From Kappaphycus alvarezii (Eukaryota > Rhodophyta > Florideophyceae > Gigartinales > Solieriaceae): DNA of 64,000 bases. The stretch covers positions 248,001 to 312,000 of the forward strand of contig NADL03000665.1 of assembly GCA_002205965.3 (NCBI GenBank), written 5' to 3'. The position numbers and the translations under genes were made by a program. Numbering within the stretch: position 1 is the stretch's first letter; each line of letters begins with the position of its first letter. The notes beneath the pieces are model-generated. The model did not search any database. It saw only the letters and a program-made list of their open reading frames with translations, and had not been told where the DNA came from. Shown here piece by piece: positions 36,200 through 47,005 of this stretch.

Positions 36200-37140
36200 C
36201 CGAGGTATTCGAGTTGAGCAGTAGTAAGGAACACTTCGGGGGATTTCTTTTCTGTAATCATGGATCTCAACGCTGCTCGTATAACGTTCACAGGGGCAAG
36301 ACTGAAGACGTTGAGGAGTTTCTTTACACATATGTCAACGTTGTGATGCGAGAGAAGGGCGATGAAGAGAAGGCCGCAAGTATCTTCGCCTATCTTCATG
36401 GTGACGCAAAGCACAAATATAAGTCCAAGTTTATCGACGGGTGGTCTCTTAACGGGAATGGGCGTAACTTCGGTGAGGTATGTGAGTGGCTTGTGAAAGA
36501 GTATGCTAAGGAGGTAGAACCAGATGAGATGATTCGTACCGCCATAGAGGCCCGGCTCAACTTCGACGATTTGTTAAGCTCATTGGTGTACTTGTGTGAT
36601 CTTTATGAAAAGGCTGGGTTCAACGCCCAAGCAAGTACGGAATGCTGCGTAAGGCGGCTATGGGGGATAAGCGGCTCTCCGATTTCCTCCTCATCAAGGG
36701 CCCTCACACTTTTGATGAACTGAAGGGTACCATAGTAGAATTTGTCAAAAATTCGGAGACGTTTCAGTCACTGAGTGAGGTACCGAGGGAAACCCGCACA
36801 TCGATGTCTATCGTACATCCTGAAAAGAATTATCAAAGGCCGGCTACTAGTGCAGCGGCATTAGAATCTGTCAGGAGCGATGTCAAAAACTTGGAAGAAA
36901 GGTTGGAAACCCGATTCGATAATCGACTTGACATGATAACCTCGCAGTTGGAAAGCCTTACTCTTACCATTAAGAAGAACCAGTCTGGGGCCCCTAAGGC
37001 CGCAGAAGTCTGTTCTTACTGTCACAAGCCTGGACACTTTGCAAACAGGTGTCCTGATAATCCACATAGAAACACTCGTTGTGCAAAGTGCGGTCGATAT
37101 GGGCATCATGAAAGTAACTGCTGGTCTAAAGACAACAGAA
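36200..37140 (+). CDS. Gypsy gag (capsid and nucleocapsid)
   Basis: The capsid-like part includes EDVEEFLYTYVNVVMREKGD and FGEVCEWLVKEYAKEVEP, in line with the retrotransposon gag family (helical domain that assembles the virus-like particle). A coiled-coil stretch NLEERLETRFDNRLD follows, and then two zinc knuckles, CSYCHKPGHFANRC (37012-37053) and CAKCGRYGHHESNC (37081-37122), which bind the RNA. Confidence 0.85.
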
Positions 37141-37639
37141 GAGCAAATTTATCGGAAGCAAGGAGTGAGTCAGGACCAGAGGTGAAAATCTTACAAAATA
37201 GAAGGGATCAAAGGTTGACGGATGCCGGTAACGTATCCATCGCTGAAGAGATTAGTCAAGTCAATGTGACAAAAAGGGATGGGGAAGGGAACATTTTATC
37301 GAAGAAACCTAGGCTAGAGTATGGAATGCTGGAGCATATCCCAGCACCTGTACCTCCTCGAACCAAGAGGTCTGATCAAGTTGTTCCAGGAGTGGGAGTC
37401 ACTCCGGCCAAGAAGACGAAAAAGAGTAAGAAAGTTAAGAGTATCTCTAAGGACGTACTAGAGTATGTGAAGAGGTACAATTTGGTGGCTGAGCTTGCAT
37501 CGGCCCCAACTGGGATAACGTTTGGTCAACTTTTGAGGGGCGACGCAGAGGATGCGAGAAAAGAACTCAAAAAAATTATCAGGTCTAATAAGTCCGCTAA
37601 GGGTAAGAAACTGTTTCTTCAATCGGCCTCGACAGCACC

Positions 37640-37965
37640 AAGACGTCTTAAGCTGGTACCAGTCAAAGTATTGGGTATGAAAACCCAAGCTCTCTTCGAT
37701 TCGGGTGCTGTTCCAAACCTCATTTCAGAAACTTTGGTGACAGATCTAGGTCTCGAAATTACTCCAACGACTCGAAAAATAACTGTAGCGGATGGAACCG
37801 TCTCAAAATGCATGGGCACTGTTGACAAGGTTTCCGTGTTCTTTGGGGACTCTAAAGTTGATGTAGACTTTCTTGTCATGCCGGATCTCCCTTTCGATGC
37901 AATCATTGGCTGCCCCACAATGGAAAGACTAGGAACATGCATTGACTTGGGCAACCAAATGGTTT
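37640..37965 (+). CDS. Gypsy protease (retropepsin-like)
   Basis: VPVKVLGMKTQALFDSGA holds the DSG active-site motif of aspartic retropepsins. The rest (ITVADGT, DFLVMPDLPFDAIIGCPTM) shows the flap and the second hydrophobic-hydrophobic-G motif. It lies between the zinc knuckles and the RT as in other Gypsy elements, and would cleave the polyprotein. Confidence 0.85.
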
Positions 37966-38559
37966 CAGTTAATATTGACGGCAGAACCGTGAAGATGCCC
38001 CTGGATTTCGACAAAAGCACGCATCCTGAAGATTTAAAAGAAACGGACAGTGAAGATTTCACTTCTAGCTATGACAGCGAAGATTCGGAACCAACTAACA
38101 CTTTCGGAAGTGGAAAAGGGTACCCTCGGGGGTAATGAACATGGCATGGGACGATTATGATTCCGGGTTTGAAACAGATGACGACTGGATTCTAGGATAA
38201 GTTTGAAACCCGAATGTGTTTCTTTTTGCGATGATATCGAATCAAAGGACAGAATTCGGAGCATGAAAGAAGATTACCTTTGCAAAGAAAATAAGAATAC
38301 GTCGAATTCCATATATGAAGATGTGAGCACGACGGAAGAGGTCCTTCAAAATATTGAGGTTGAGGATCAAGAAGAAAAAGGGCGCCAAATGGCAGAAATC
38401 CAAGGAAAAGTGCAGCACCTTCCCGCCCCGCCTCACTGAAAATATCCGACATGTTAACATCTTCCGAAGTAATTGCATGGAGCGTTTCAGATTTAAGACA
38501 AGCAAGTGTACCGGTTACTCACTCGTTCGAACTTACCGAACTCAACCGATTTACCACAA

Positions 38560-39215
38560 GCCTAGACGTCAACCGCCAAAATATGACCAATTTATCTCAG
38601 AAAATGTTACAAGTATGCTGAAAAATGATATTATTCGACCAGTTTCATCCCCATGGTCGTTTCCAGTTGTGGTCGCACCAAAGAAGGATGGAAAGCTGCG
38701 TTTTTGCGTCGATTACCGACAACTGAACCAGAGAATGATACCCGATCGATTTCCGATTCCGAACATGGAGGAGATCCTCGAGGACCTGAAGGACGGGAGA
38801 TATTTCACCTCAATTGACCTTTACACTGGCTATTGGCAGATTCCATTGGATGAAAAATGTAAGGAAAAAACAACCTTTACCAGCAAAGCCGGTACGTTCA
38901 GGTTCGAAGTGATGCCTTTTGGTCTCATGAATGCACCAGCTACATTCCAAAGAATGATGAACGAGGTTTTGAAAGGACTTCCATTCGCAAGAGTCTATAT
39001 CGATGATGTCGTCATATTCTCAGAAACATTGGATCAGCACATCTCGCACGTCAAGACAGTTGTGGAGAGGATATCGGAGTATAGCTTGAAAATTAAGTTG
39101 AGCAAATGCTTCTTTGCGAAAACTTCTATCCAATTACTCGGTCATATCGTCGACCAAGAGGGAATTAGAGTGGATCCAGAGAAAACGAAAAAAATAAGTT
39201 GGCACCAAGGCCCGC
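38560..39215 (+). CDS. Gypsy reverse transcriptase
   Basis: Motifs in order: IIRPVSSPWSFPVVVAPKKD, LRFCVDYRQLN, FTSIDLYTGYWQIPL (motif A), FEVMPFGLMNAPATFQRMM (motif B) and the YIDD catalytic box at 38996-39007. HVKTVVERISEY and LGHIVDQEGI form the thumb region. This is a standard Ty3/Gypsy RT, and all main motifs look typical. Confidence 0.95.
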
Positions 39216-39229
39216 TTCAAAGACGGAGG

Positions 39230-39800
39230 TCCGAAGCTTCTTAGGACTGGCCTCATATTACAGAAGATTTATCAAAGATTTCGCCAAGACTGCAGCACCG
39301 TTACATGCCAGCACTACGAAGAACGGAAAATTTTACTGGAACAAGGAAATGGAAACTGCATTTCAGGAGCTTAAAGATAAGCTATGTGTCCCCCAGTTCT
39401 CATGTACCCAGATTTCAAGAGACCATTCGTTGTGGAGACAGATGCCTCAGAACGGTCTTTGGGTGCCGTTTTGTCCCAAAAAGATGAAAACGGAAGACTA
39501 CACCCTGTTCAATTCGCAAGCCGAACTCTGAATGATGCGGAAAAGAGATACTCAGTCTGCGAGAAAGAAGCGCTAGCTGTCGTCTTCGCGCTGAAAAAGT
39601 TTCGCGTATACCTTTTATCACTCGAGAAATTTGTCTTGATAACTGATCACCAGGCACTTAAAACAGCATTCCAAAAGAAGGATGTACATCACCGCTTGGC
39701 CCGATGGCTCGACATTTTCGCAGAATATCGGTTTGAAATTGTGTATAGACCCGGACGCAATAATCAGCCTGCCGATTACCTATCCCGCTTGAGGGACGCA
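39230..39800 (+). CDS. Gypsy RNase H region
   Basis: FLGLASYYRRFIKDFAKTAA marks the RT-RNase H connection. PFVVETDASERSLGAVLSQK, RYSVCEKEALAVVFALKKFR and LITDHQALKTAF carry the catalytic D, E and D positions. It ends with VYRPGRNNQPADYLSR, the typical last motif. Confidence 0.9.
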
Positions 39801-40049
39801 CTGATTCCAAATGAAAAAGCTTCGGAGGACATCGTCGGAGTCGCCGAGTTGCAGTTGCCGAACGATAACGAGTACGAAGCTAATATTCACGGACTGATCA
39901 AATTCCTCGATGGACTAGAAATGAGAAAGGTTGATCTTGAACACAGAAATTGGGTACGCAGGAATCAAAAGGCTTTTACATTGTGGAATGGGAAACTCTT
40001 CCGGCACACTAAAGCCGGTCCCCGACTAGTGGCCCCTTTGAAAGAAAGA

Positions 40050-41060
40050 ATGAAGATCTTGAGGACTTTCCATGATGAGCTAGGGCATTGGGATCTCGAA
40101 ACAACCAAAAAATTCGTAACTGAGAGATTCTGGTGGCCCGGTATCCATAAGGACGTCTATAATTCGTGAAAAGCTGCGACAACTGCCAAAAATTCACTCC
40201 AATACGGAAGTATAAGACAACTCTAAGTTTTCCAGTTTCCGGTCTCTTTGAAACCTTCTCAATTGACTTCGCGGGCCCGTTCAAGGAAACTTCTTCCGGA
40301 AACAAATATCTCCTTATAGGGGTGGAACATCTTACTGGATGGCCAATAGCAGTTGCAGTCGAGGAGGCAAATGCTGAGGTGGTACTGAGATTCATCGAAA
40401 AAGAAATAATTGAACCGTTTGGTCTTCCAAAAAGGATCATCTCGGATAACGCCCTTTGTTTTACTGCAACTTCACTGCTTCGTTTTTTGGAAGAGAAAGG
40501 GATTCAGCTGAAGACCGTTCTCGCATACGCTCCTATGTCCAACGGGAAAGCGGAGAGGATGGTTGGAACCATCAAACGAGCAATATCGAAAACTATGTCG
40601 GAGAATGAAATCCAGTGGGAAGATGCCTTACCAAAAGTGTTATACGGCTATCGTCGAAGAAGAGGAAGAAATGGACGCTCACCATTCGAGCTAATGTACG
40701 GAAGGGCTCCTAGAATGTTACAGAGAGACATGGAAACAAATATTATCGATGAAGAGAGTAGGGAAGTTGAACTACTGGCCACCGAAGGCTGGAGATCACA
40801 CCGCGCGCTAACACAGACAAGAAATAAGGATGCAGAACCTGCAGTCAGAACCTTTTCAGTTGGCTCTAAAGTACTTGTAGTACATGGAAAAGCAATGCAG
40901 CAGGCTGTGAAGTGGCCGGCCTTCCAAACCAAGTACTCGAACCCTTGCATCGTCACGGAGGAAAGACACCCGCACTATCAGCTCTGTTCAAGCTCAGGGA
41001 AGAGATCAAGGAGGGCCATCCATGCACGTCGTCTGGTCCCTTACCATCAGAGGCCTGAAG
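40050..41060 (+). CDS. Gypsy integrase
   Basis: The H2C2 zinc domain is FHDELGHWDLETTKKFV...CDNC (about 40065-40185). The catalytic core has SIDFAGPF (first D, about 40260), ISDNALCF (second D, about 40440) and NGKAERMVGTIK (E, about 40545). After the core, FQTKYSNPCIV...HARRLVPYH resembles the GPF/Y module that ends many Gypsy integrases. It inserts the cDNA and made the 5-bp duplication seen at the ends. Confidence 0.9.
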
Positions 41061-41189
41061 AATTCCTTCTCACACAGGACTATGCGCAACCACGGGGCAT
41101 ACTCATCTTTAACTATAGAATGATTCCTATGGGAGGAAAAAGGGCCTGGGAATGGATCATCTCGGTTACGCGGGACTACTACGAACTCC

Positions 41190-41845
41190 ACGTAATCATC
41201 CATTTCTACATTAATATATGCCTATGTTTTCGTACGTTGAACGGACCATTGCTACCTGAAGAAGATTTCCGACTATTAATAAGAGTTCTATTTTCATTCC
41301 AAAACGGAAGGTTCACGGAAGCAGGTCCAGAGTTTGTGGAGGTAATATATCATTACTCTATAGGAAGATATGGAATGGTAGCTGCTGGAGACTTGTCGCA
41401 AACGTATCTGAATATTATCCGTCCAATTTACGTATTTCTCAAGAACAACCAAGACGTGCGACTGAGAGGTTACGCCTTACCCCCGGATATGGAATACAGG
41501 CTGGTCCCGTATCCTCTATGGGAACCTTACGTTTCTCCGCCACAAATTGGGAACGTTGGAGGCGGCGAGGATCCTCCTGAAGCAGTGATGATGACCAGAG
41601 GAGGACCTTCAGGAGACAACAACCCGCCCAGAAGAGGTTCCGGTCGTCCCCCGAGAGGACCTCGTGCAGGTCCCAGTACGTCAGGAGCTGGTCGCGGCCA
41701 TTCATCGGGACCGTCCACCACAACTTCATCTCTAGCTCTCTTCACAACCATGCACAGCATACAGTCGGAAGAAGAAGATTATCTTTTTGGCTGCGCAATA
41801 TCTCCGAGGATGCGAACGATGCGCAGGTCATTTCTTATTTCATGA
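41190..41845 (+). CDS. Gypsy accessory region: domain copy 1 plus RG-rich linker
   Basis: After the integrase comes a domain of about 110 residues starting near INICLCFRTLNGPLLPEED (41205-41265), with RVLFSFQNGRF, YSIGRYGMV, IIRPIYVFL and LVPYPLWEPYV (ending about 41530). A Pro/Arg/Gly/Ser-rich linker (PRRGSGRPPRGPRAGPS) and an acidic end (QSEEEDYLFG) follow. No transmembrane segment or signal peptide is visible, so it does not look like an envelope protein although it sits in the env position. I recognise no known domain. Confidence 0.6.
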
Positions 41846-42177
41846 TAAGCATCTGTTTATGTTTTAGGGCGCTACATGGACCGCACTTATCTTACGAAGA
41901 TTCGTTCTTGATGATGCGCGTCTTCTTTTCTTATCGACATCCATTCCTCCGGCATCTTCCAGAAGAGTTTGCATATCACATATATTTTTTCACTCTTGGA
42001 AGATTCGGAAGAGTCACGGAAGAAGAATGTATTCAACCCCACCTCGATGTGATCAAACCAATATATGAGGCTATGCTACAAAGTGAGGTACCAGTAATGC
42101 GAACCTACTTTTTAGAGCATCATATTGGTAATCAGTTGCATCCGTACCCGTTTGAGAGACCATACATTTATCAATAA
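41842..42177 (+). CDS. Gypsy accessory region: domain copy 2
   Basis: A 111-residue frame starting MISICLCFRALHGPHLSYED, with RVFFSYRHPFL, FTLGRFGRVTEEE, VIKPIYEAML, QLHPYPFERPYIYQ and a stop. It aligns along its full length with the first copy, sharing ICLCFR-L-GP-L, ED, RV-FS, GR-G-V, I-PIY and PYP--PY, so the two are diverged duplicates. It lies immediately after the first accessory frame and 71 bp before the 3' LTR. Confidence 0.65.
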   Translation: MISICLCFRALHGPHLSYEDSFLMMRVFFSYRHPFLRHLPEEFAYHIYFFTLGRFGRVTEEECIQPHLDVIKPIYEAMLQSEVPVMRTYFLEHHIGNQLHPYPFERPYIYQ

Positions 42178-42233
42178 GACAGCGAACACTAACGGAAGCA
42201 GAAGAAGAGCAGTGACGACCCGGGACGTTCGCC

Positions 42234-42248
42234 TTGAGAAAGGGGGCG
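42234..42248 (+). promoter_or_regulatory. Polypurine tract
   Basis: GAGAAAGGGGGCG abuts the TG of the 3' LTR. A purine run at this place primes plus-strand DNA synthesis in LTR elements. Confidence 0.75.
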
Positions 42249-43731
42249 TGTAATACAAAAAATGGTCCTCCCCTCATTTAATACAGGAAATGGTCCTCCC
42301 TTCACGTAATACAGGAAATGGTCCTCCCCTCGTGTAATCCAGCAACCTACAACGATCCCGCCCCTAACTTCTCCACGTCATTTCCAAATTTACTTCCATT
42401 TTATCTAGATATTTTTATACTGTATTTAACCCTCTGAATCGACCCCGAATCAAGTCCCTTTTCCCTTTTAGCTTACCTCCTCCTCCAAATTCGCCTTTTT
42501 TTGAGAGAAGGGCGCAAATGCACTACTGCAAAATCCCTTGCAGATTTATTTTACCTATTCCTAATCTATAGAACCTGCCCCGGGAGCCTATTTAAACCCC
42601 TTTATTCTAAGTTCCAAATGCCCCGATCATTTTACTCATCACCCCTCCCCCACACACCCAAACACCCTACATTGCCTCCCGTTCCCCAACGTCTATCACA
42701 ATGAACAACCTTCGCCCCTCTCCTATTTCCAAAAACCGCCCTTCCCGTTCCATCAATGGCCTTCGTCTCGCCGCCTACGGGCCAACCGATGCCGACGACT
42801 ACATCCGGCGGCAAACAAAGAAGCAAATCATCGAGTTCGTGCGCGCCTCTTCATAGAAGAAGAAGCGAGGGAGGTAAGTCCGGGAGAGGCTGAGAAGGTC
42901 GAGGAGGAGAGCGGGAGTCCTTCGAGGAATGGTTAGCCCCTGAGCTAGTGTACGAGGCTCAGGAGGAGGAGGATGAGGAGGAGGAAGAAGAGGGAGGATG
43001 AGGAGGAGGAAAGAGGATGAGGAGGATGGGGAGGAGAAGAGGAGGAGGAGGAGGAGGAGGATGAGGAACAGGGGGCATGGAAAGTGTTGGACTGGTGGGG
43101 CCTGGAATAGAGAGTATGGATCAAGTTGTGCCCACGATGGAACCGGATGGAGATATCTTTAGTAGTCTAGATATCTCCAGGGGGAAATAGAGAGCTGTGA
43201 GCCATTCGCAGATATTTGTGGGGACTGCTTGGACAGCATGGATATTTTAGAGGAGTTGTTTGGATCTGATTTAGAGAATGGGAAATAAGAGGACCAAATT
43301 AATTGTTAGTTTCTTAAGTATCTTTTGCTTAGAGTATATTGTCCACACAAAGTATTTTTATGCATTTCTTGGTATCTTCTGTAGTTTTGTTCGGACTTTA
43401 GGGGTAGCCAAAAGTCTATATAAGCTGAGTAAACTGCTTCCTCATGGAGAGGTCAAGCAAGTTGGCAGACAACTTCAGGTCAAGTCCCAAATAGTTAGGA
43501 AGTTGAGAGTCAACTTCAGACCCAAGAAGCATTTATTTTACGCTAGTCACTGAGCATAGGTGGTAGACCCTGCCCCTTTTATACTTGCTTGTAGCTTTCT
43601 CAACTCTCTTCTATATACACTCCCTTTTGTTCGCTCAACAATACCATGGTAGCACTTTTGTCGCTCACAACACCTCCTTCTCAGGGTAATTGGTTCTGAG
43701 GATCTCTTCCCCCGCCGATTTACCCCTATCA
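42249..43731 (+). repeat. 3' LTR of the Gypsy element
   Basis: Starts TGTAATACAAAAAATGGTCC and ends GATTTACCCCTATCA, 9 bp shorter than the 5' LTR. By eye the copies agree over nearly their whole length apart from small indels and a few substitutions. Confidence 0.95.
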
Positions 43732-43736
43732 ACTAT
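43732..43736. repeat. Target-site duplication, right (ACTAT)
   Basis: Directly follows the CA of the 3' LTR and equals 34675-34679. Confidence 0.93.
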
Positions 43737-44633
43737 CCGATCGTCAACAGTTATGTCCGTTCTGTCCCGAGCCCCGTCGCACGCCGCTGAAATGGGATAC
43801 TCGCTTAGCTCGCAACTGCAGTGTTGGCACGAACTTCACCGACATCAACTTCACTGATATCAGGGGGGGATTTGGGGTTAATTCAATGTACGGAAGATGT
43901 GGTCAGTTGTATCCACGCCTCTGGAATTGCGTTACTCGGGACAAGTTGTCACTGATTAACAATAAATAATGTTTCCAAAGGGACCGGCTCAATGCTTCCG
44001 ACCAGGCATGCCTCGTTAGACATTAGTGAGTGAGTTCTTTGTTCTCACTCTCCGCTTCAGTTAACTTTCTCCAACCTTCATCTCGCCACTCTCGGCGCCC
44101 GCGCTGCTATGGGCGCGGGCGCCGGACGCTCGTTCCGTCATGCATCTTACAGACGGCTCTTCGTTTACTGGGCTTCCGCTGCAATGCCGATGGCCATGTC
44201 CTTTTCAAGTGGATTGTCTTCCCGCGCCCCCTAGCGCACGTGGGTCCTCGAACTGGGAATGGCGTGTAAGGAGGGCTCTCTACCTGAATCAAGTTCTGCA
44301 ACGCTCTGTGTACCCTGCCGCACTTAATCCGTCTGTCCTTTTCGACAGCAAGCGAGGGGTCCTGGGCTGCGTGGTTCTGCTGTTTGTGTCCGAGGCCGCA
44401 AACCGGGAGCACATGTCGACGTCGTCGCCGCTCTCTGTAAGCATCGCGCTTACACAGGGAGTTTTTCAAGCTACCACCGCTTTGGCCCCGCAGGTGTGTC
44501 GGTAGTGGAATTTTCTTCCTTCCTTTCTGTTGGCGTGGGCATCGGTTTAGCCGGTGCTGGGTTGAGTCTGTTTAGCAGGCCCAATTAAAAATCAAATTAA
44601 AGGTCTTCATTTCTCTTAGTAAAGTTATGGGTC

Positions 44634-44712
44634 ACAGTACTGTACTGTACTTGCAGTACCAGCATGTACAGTACAGTAGATACTGTACTACTGTCAGCAG
44701 TAGGTACAGTAG
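44634..44712. repeat. GTAC-palindrome simple sequence
   Basis: Interrupted repeats of GTACTGTAC and GTACAGTAC (for example ACAGTACTGTACTGTACTTG). Because GTAC is its own reverse complement, the block can fold into hairpins. Similar blocks lie at 52.48-52.68, 52.80, 53.30 and 57.39-57.84 kb. Confidence 0.8.
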
Positions 44713-44790
44713 ATGCAACGTGTAAAACTGGTCAATACCATTGTTTTGTTCGATACAAAAAATAGAGTGGTCCTGTAGTACTTTTGAATC

Positions 44791-44830
44791 AAATAAATAA
44801 AATAAAATAATAAAATAATAAAATAAACAA
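44791..44830. repeat. AATAA simple repeat
   Basis: An imperfect run of AAATAA and AAATAAT units between the GTAC block and the host genes. Confidence 0.85.
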
Positions 44831-45599
44831 TACTGCCTTACAGATGTACCACATATTCACTGGCTTTTGTATGAACGATAACAGTAAATTCATGTATTTA
44901 TGGCACGGAACTTTGACGTCATGAAGCGCCTGTTGTGATCTTTTTGTTGCCGTACGACACACCTAACCTAAATAAACGACTATTACCGACCAAGACATTT
45001 TGTACTGATTTGGCGCGAACGGATTTTTACTTGAGCACATTGCGACCATCTCAATTCTCAGAACAGATCGCGCCTGATATGGCTGAGGTGGCTGAGGGGC
45101 TGCGTAGATGCGGAGGTGCAGTAGTTCCATTTTGAATTGACGCCCTCCCTTTATTGGCCCCAACTTCAAATGATAATTGTGCGCCAAGGCGAATTCTATA
45201 TGAAGCTCAACATCCTGCTAATCTGCTCTCAAATCTGAAGCTGCCAAATTTCAAATCAATTGAACAGAGACTTTCCGCCACGTCTGTTGTTGGGTGTTTA
45301 GGACGGCTGTTATATCTAGTCTTTCTTTTATGAACGGTTTAGAAAATTTGGGTTACTAGTTTGCCCAATACTGCAATCAGCTAAAATCTTTTCCGCTTGC
45401 AAGCATTTCACCTGGATTTTAAAGGTTTTAGACCGCCATCCCAATTCATTGGTTAAGGATTTAAGCTAAAGGAAAAGATTAGGGAGAACCCTGGCTGCTA
45501 TAACCAACTATAGCAGCTCACAACTAAACACCTTTGCGGCTTTTAGCATTTCCGCAGCAAGTTGTGCACACGAAGAACTTTCATTGTTTGATATCACCT

Positions 45600-47005
45600 A
45601 TGGATCAGTCAATGGTAGTCCTTTATGCTTTCTCCGTGGTTTTGGGGCTTACTCTTCTCTCCCCCAAAGAGGTGTCTGCATGGGTCGGACGGGCTGTCGA
45701 GGATGTAGATCTCAGCGCGGAACTACCTGGAAGGTACGAGTATCTTAATGTAATGGAGCTTCTCAGATTTCCTTTCGACCAAAGCTTGAACATCATTTGC
45801 CCGCAAGAAATAACAGTACTAGCTACCCAAGACTCAAGACTTTTCAAAATACAAATTGGCGATGGTTCAAACTCACCGGACATCTTCCAATGTTTCGTTA
45901 ACGAAGGAGCAAATGTATCAATAACCCTTGAACAGGTAAACCTGATAGCTAATTCTAGTAACTCAGGAACAGGAGAAGGTATGGCGACGACGACCTAGAG
46001 AACTACTTTCCAACATTCTTTGGGAACTTCTCAGATCAACCACTGATATGCCCGATTCTAGACATTCCAATACAGCCAACCAATGTGACTGTGAGGGACA
46101 CAGCATATTTACACACAATACTCAACTACTATGAATCTACCCGGTTACTTGGGGAAACTTTCGAACTCCTGAACAGATCTGCGTTTGAGCCAATTCAACA
46201 TTCCTACTCGATTGGTATAACCATCATCCCGGATATTCTTGGCTGTACATACCTTCCACCTCACGAGAAGGCAAATCTTATACAGCGAGTAGATCAGTTA
46301 TTAACCTCAATGCCATATCCATCACCAGGTTTTGGGGATGGTAACTCCACATACACGGATACAAACCAAACCTCGTCACCCTTTCCTTCTCCATCGCCAA
46401 CTGAAGTATCAGACGGTTCAACTTGCTTTCCCGGGGACGCTCGCGTAAGACTCTTGAATGGAACGTTTATTCCTGTCAATCAATTACAAGTCGGAGACGT
46501 CATTCAGGACGGGTCAAGGTCCCACAGTAGAGTTCTTCTTTTCACACACGCAGATTCAGATGCCAAATCTATCTTTGTCATAATCAAGGCCAAGCGTACT
46601 GAATTGGCTCTTACCCCTTCGCACTACCTGTACGTCAATAGGCGCCTGATACCAGCTGGGGAGGCAAAGGTCGGAGACAAAATCACAGTGTTGTCTGAAA
46701 ATGGTGATATGGAACAAGTGGCAATCACGGAAATAGGTTTGGCATATTTGAAAGGGCTATATAACCCGAACACTGCAAGTGGGGATATTGCTGTGGCGTG
46801 GAGGGGAGATGCAGTAATTACAAGCACCTATACGACAGCGATAGATCCAAAGTTGGCACATTCCCTCTCTGCACCCTTGAGAGTTATGGATCGTATGTTT
46901 GGATTAGCAATACCCTCAATATCGCAGCCTTTTCAAACTGGAGGCAGTTTTTGGGCTATTCTCCGACATGCAACCAGTTTGGCGGGGAAAGTGTACCGGG
47001 AGTAG
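45600..47005 (+). CDS. Secreted protein with hedgehog-type Hint domain
   Basis: The start at 45600 (MDQSMVVLYAFSVVLGLTLL) gives a signal peptide with likely cleavage after VSA. Next come an N-glycosylation-rich ectodomain of about 280 residues with no recognised fold and a Ser/Pro/Thr linker (PFPSPSPTEVSDG). The Hint domain runs from 46424 to about 46850: CFPGDARVRLLNGTF with the catalytic Cys at 46424-46426, LQVGDVIQDG, LALTPSHYLYV with the TxxH motif, AKVGDKITVL and GLYNPNTASGDIAV. Hint domains of hedgehog type cleave the chain before the Cys through a thioester, and in animals attach a sterol to the N-terminal part. Whether a lipid is added here is unknown. The frame shifts once near 45980 (GTGEG to GDDDLENYF). 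One missing T in GGTATGGCG would explain it, so this is either a sequencing error or an inactivating change. A Hint-like protein of this layout fits reports of Hint/Hog proteins outside animals, red algae included. Confidence 0.82.

Larger units (their letters stand above)
34680..43731 (+). mobile_element. Ty3/Gypsy LTR retrotransposon, nearly complete
   Basis: A 9.05-kb element bounded by TG...CA LTRs of 1492 and 1483 bp and a 5-bp ACTAT target duplication. Order: 5' LTR, PBS, gag with two CCHC knuckles, retropepsin, RT, RNase H, integrase with a C-terminal GPF/Y-like tail, two copies of an unrecognised accessory domain, PPT, 3' LTR. RT before integrase makes it Ty3/Gypsy. The LTRs look close to identical (about 98 percent by eye, most differences being tiny indels), so the insertion is young. 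The internal coding region has about four or five breaks as read here; some could be assembly errors in homopolymers. It inserted into unannotated sequence that continues at 43737. Confidence 0.95.
43737..45599. other. Intergenic region without a recognised gene
   Basis: Frames of about 120 codons on both strands at 44.1-44.5 kb show no family resemblance and overlap each other, so none is called. The region carries a GTAC-type simple repeat and an AATAA repeat (separate entries). The promoter of the Hint gene presumably lies near its right end; no clear TATA box was seen. Confidence 0.5.

Noticed and set aside
41190-42177. Envelope gene for the Gypsy element
   Set aside because: The position fits but there is no signal peptide, fusion peptide or membrane anchor, so it is described as an accessory domain pair.
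44107-44505. Overlapping frames of about 120 codons on both strands
   Set aside because: GC-rich sequence gives open frames on both strands here; no motif or family supports either.
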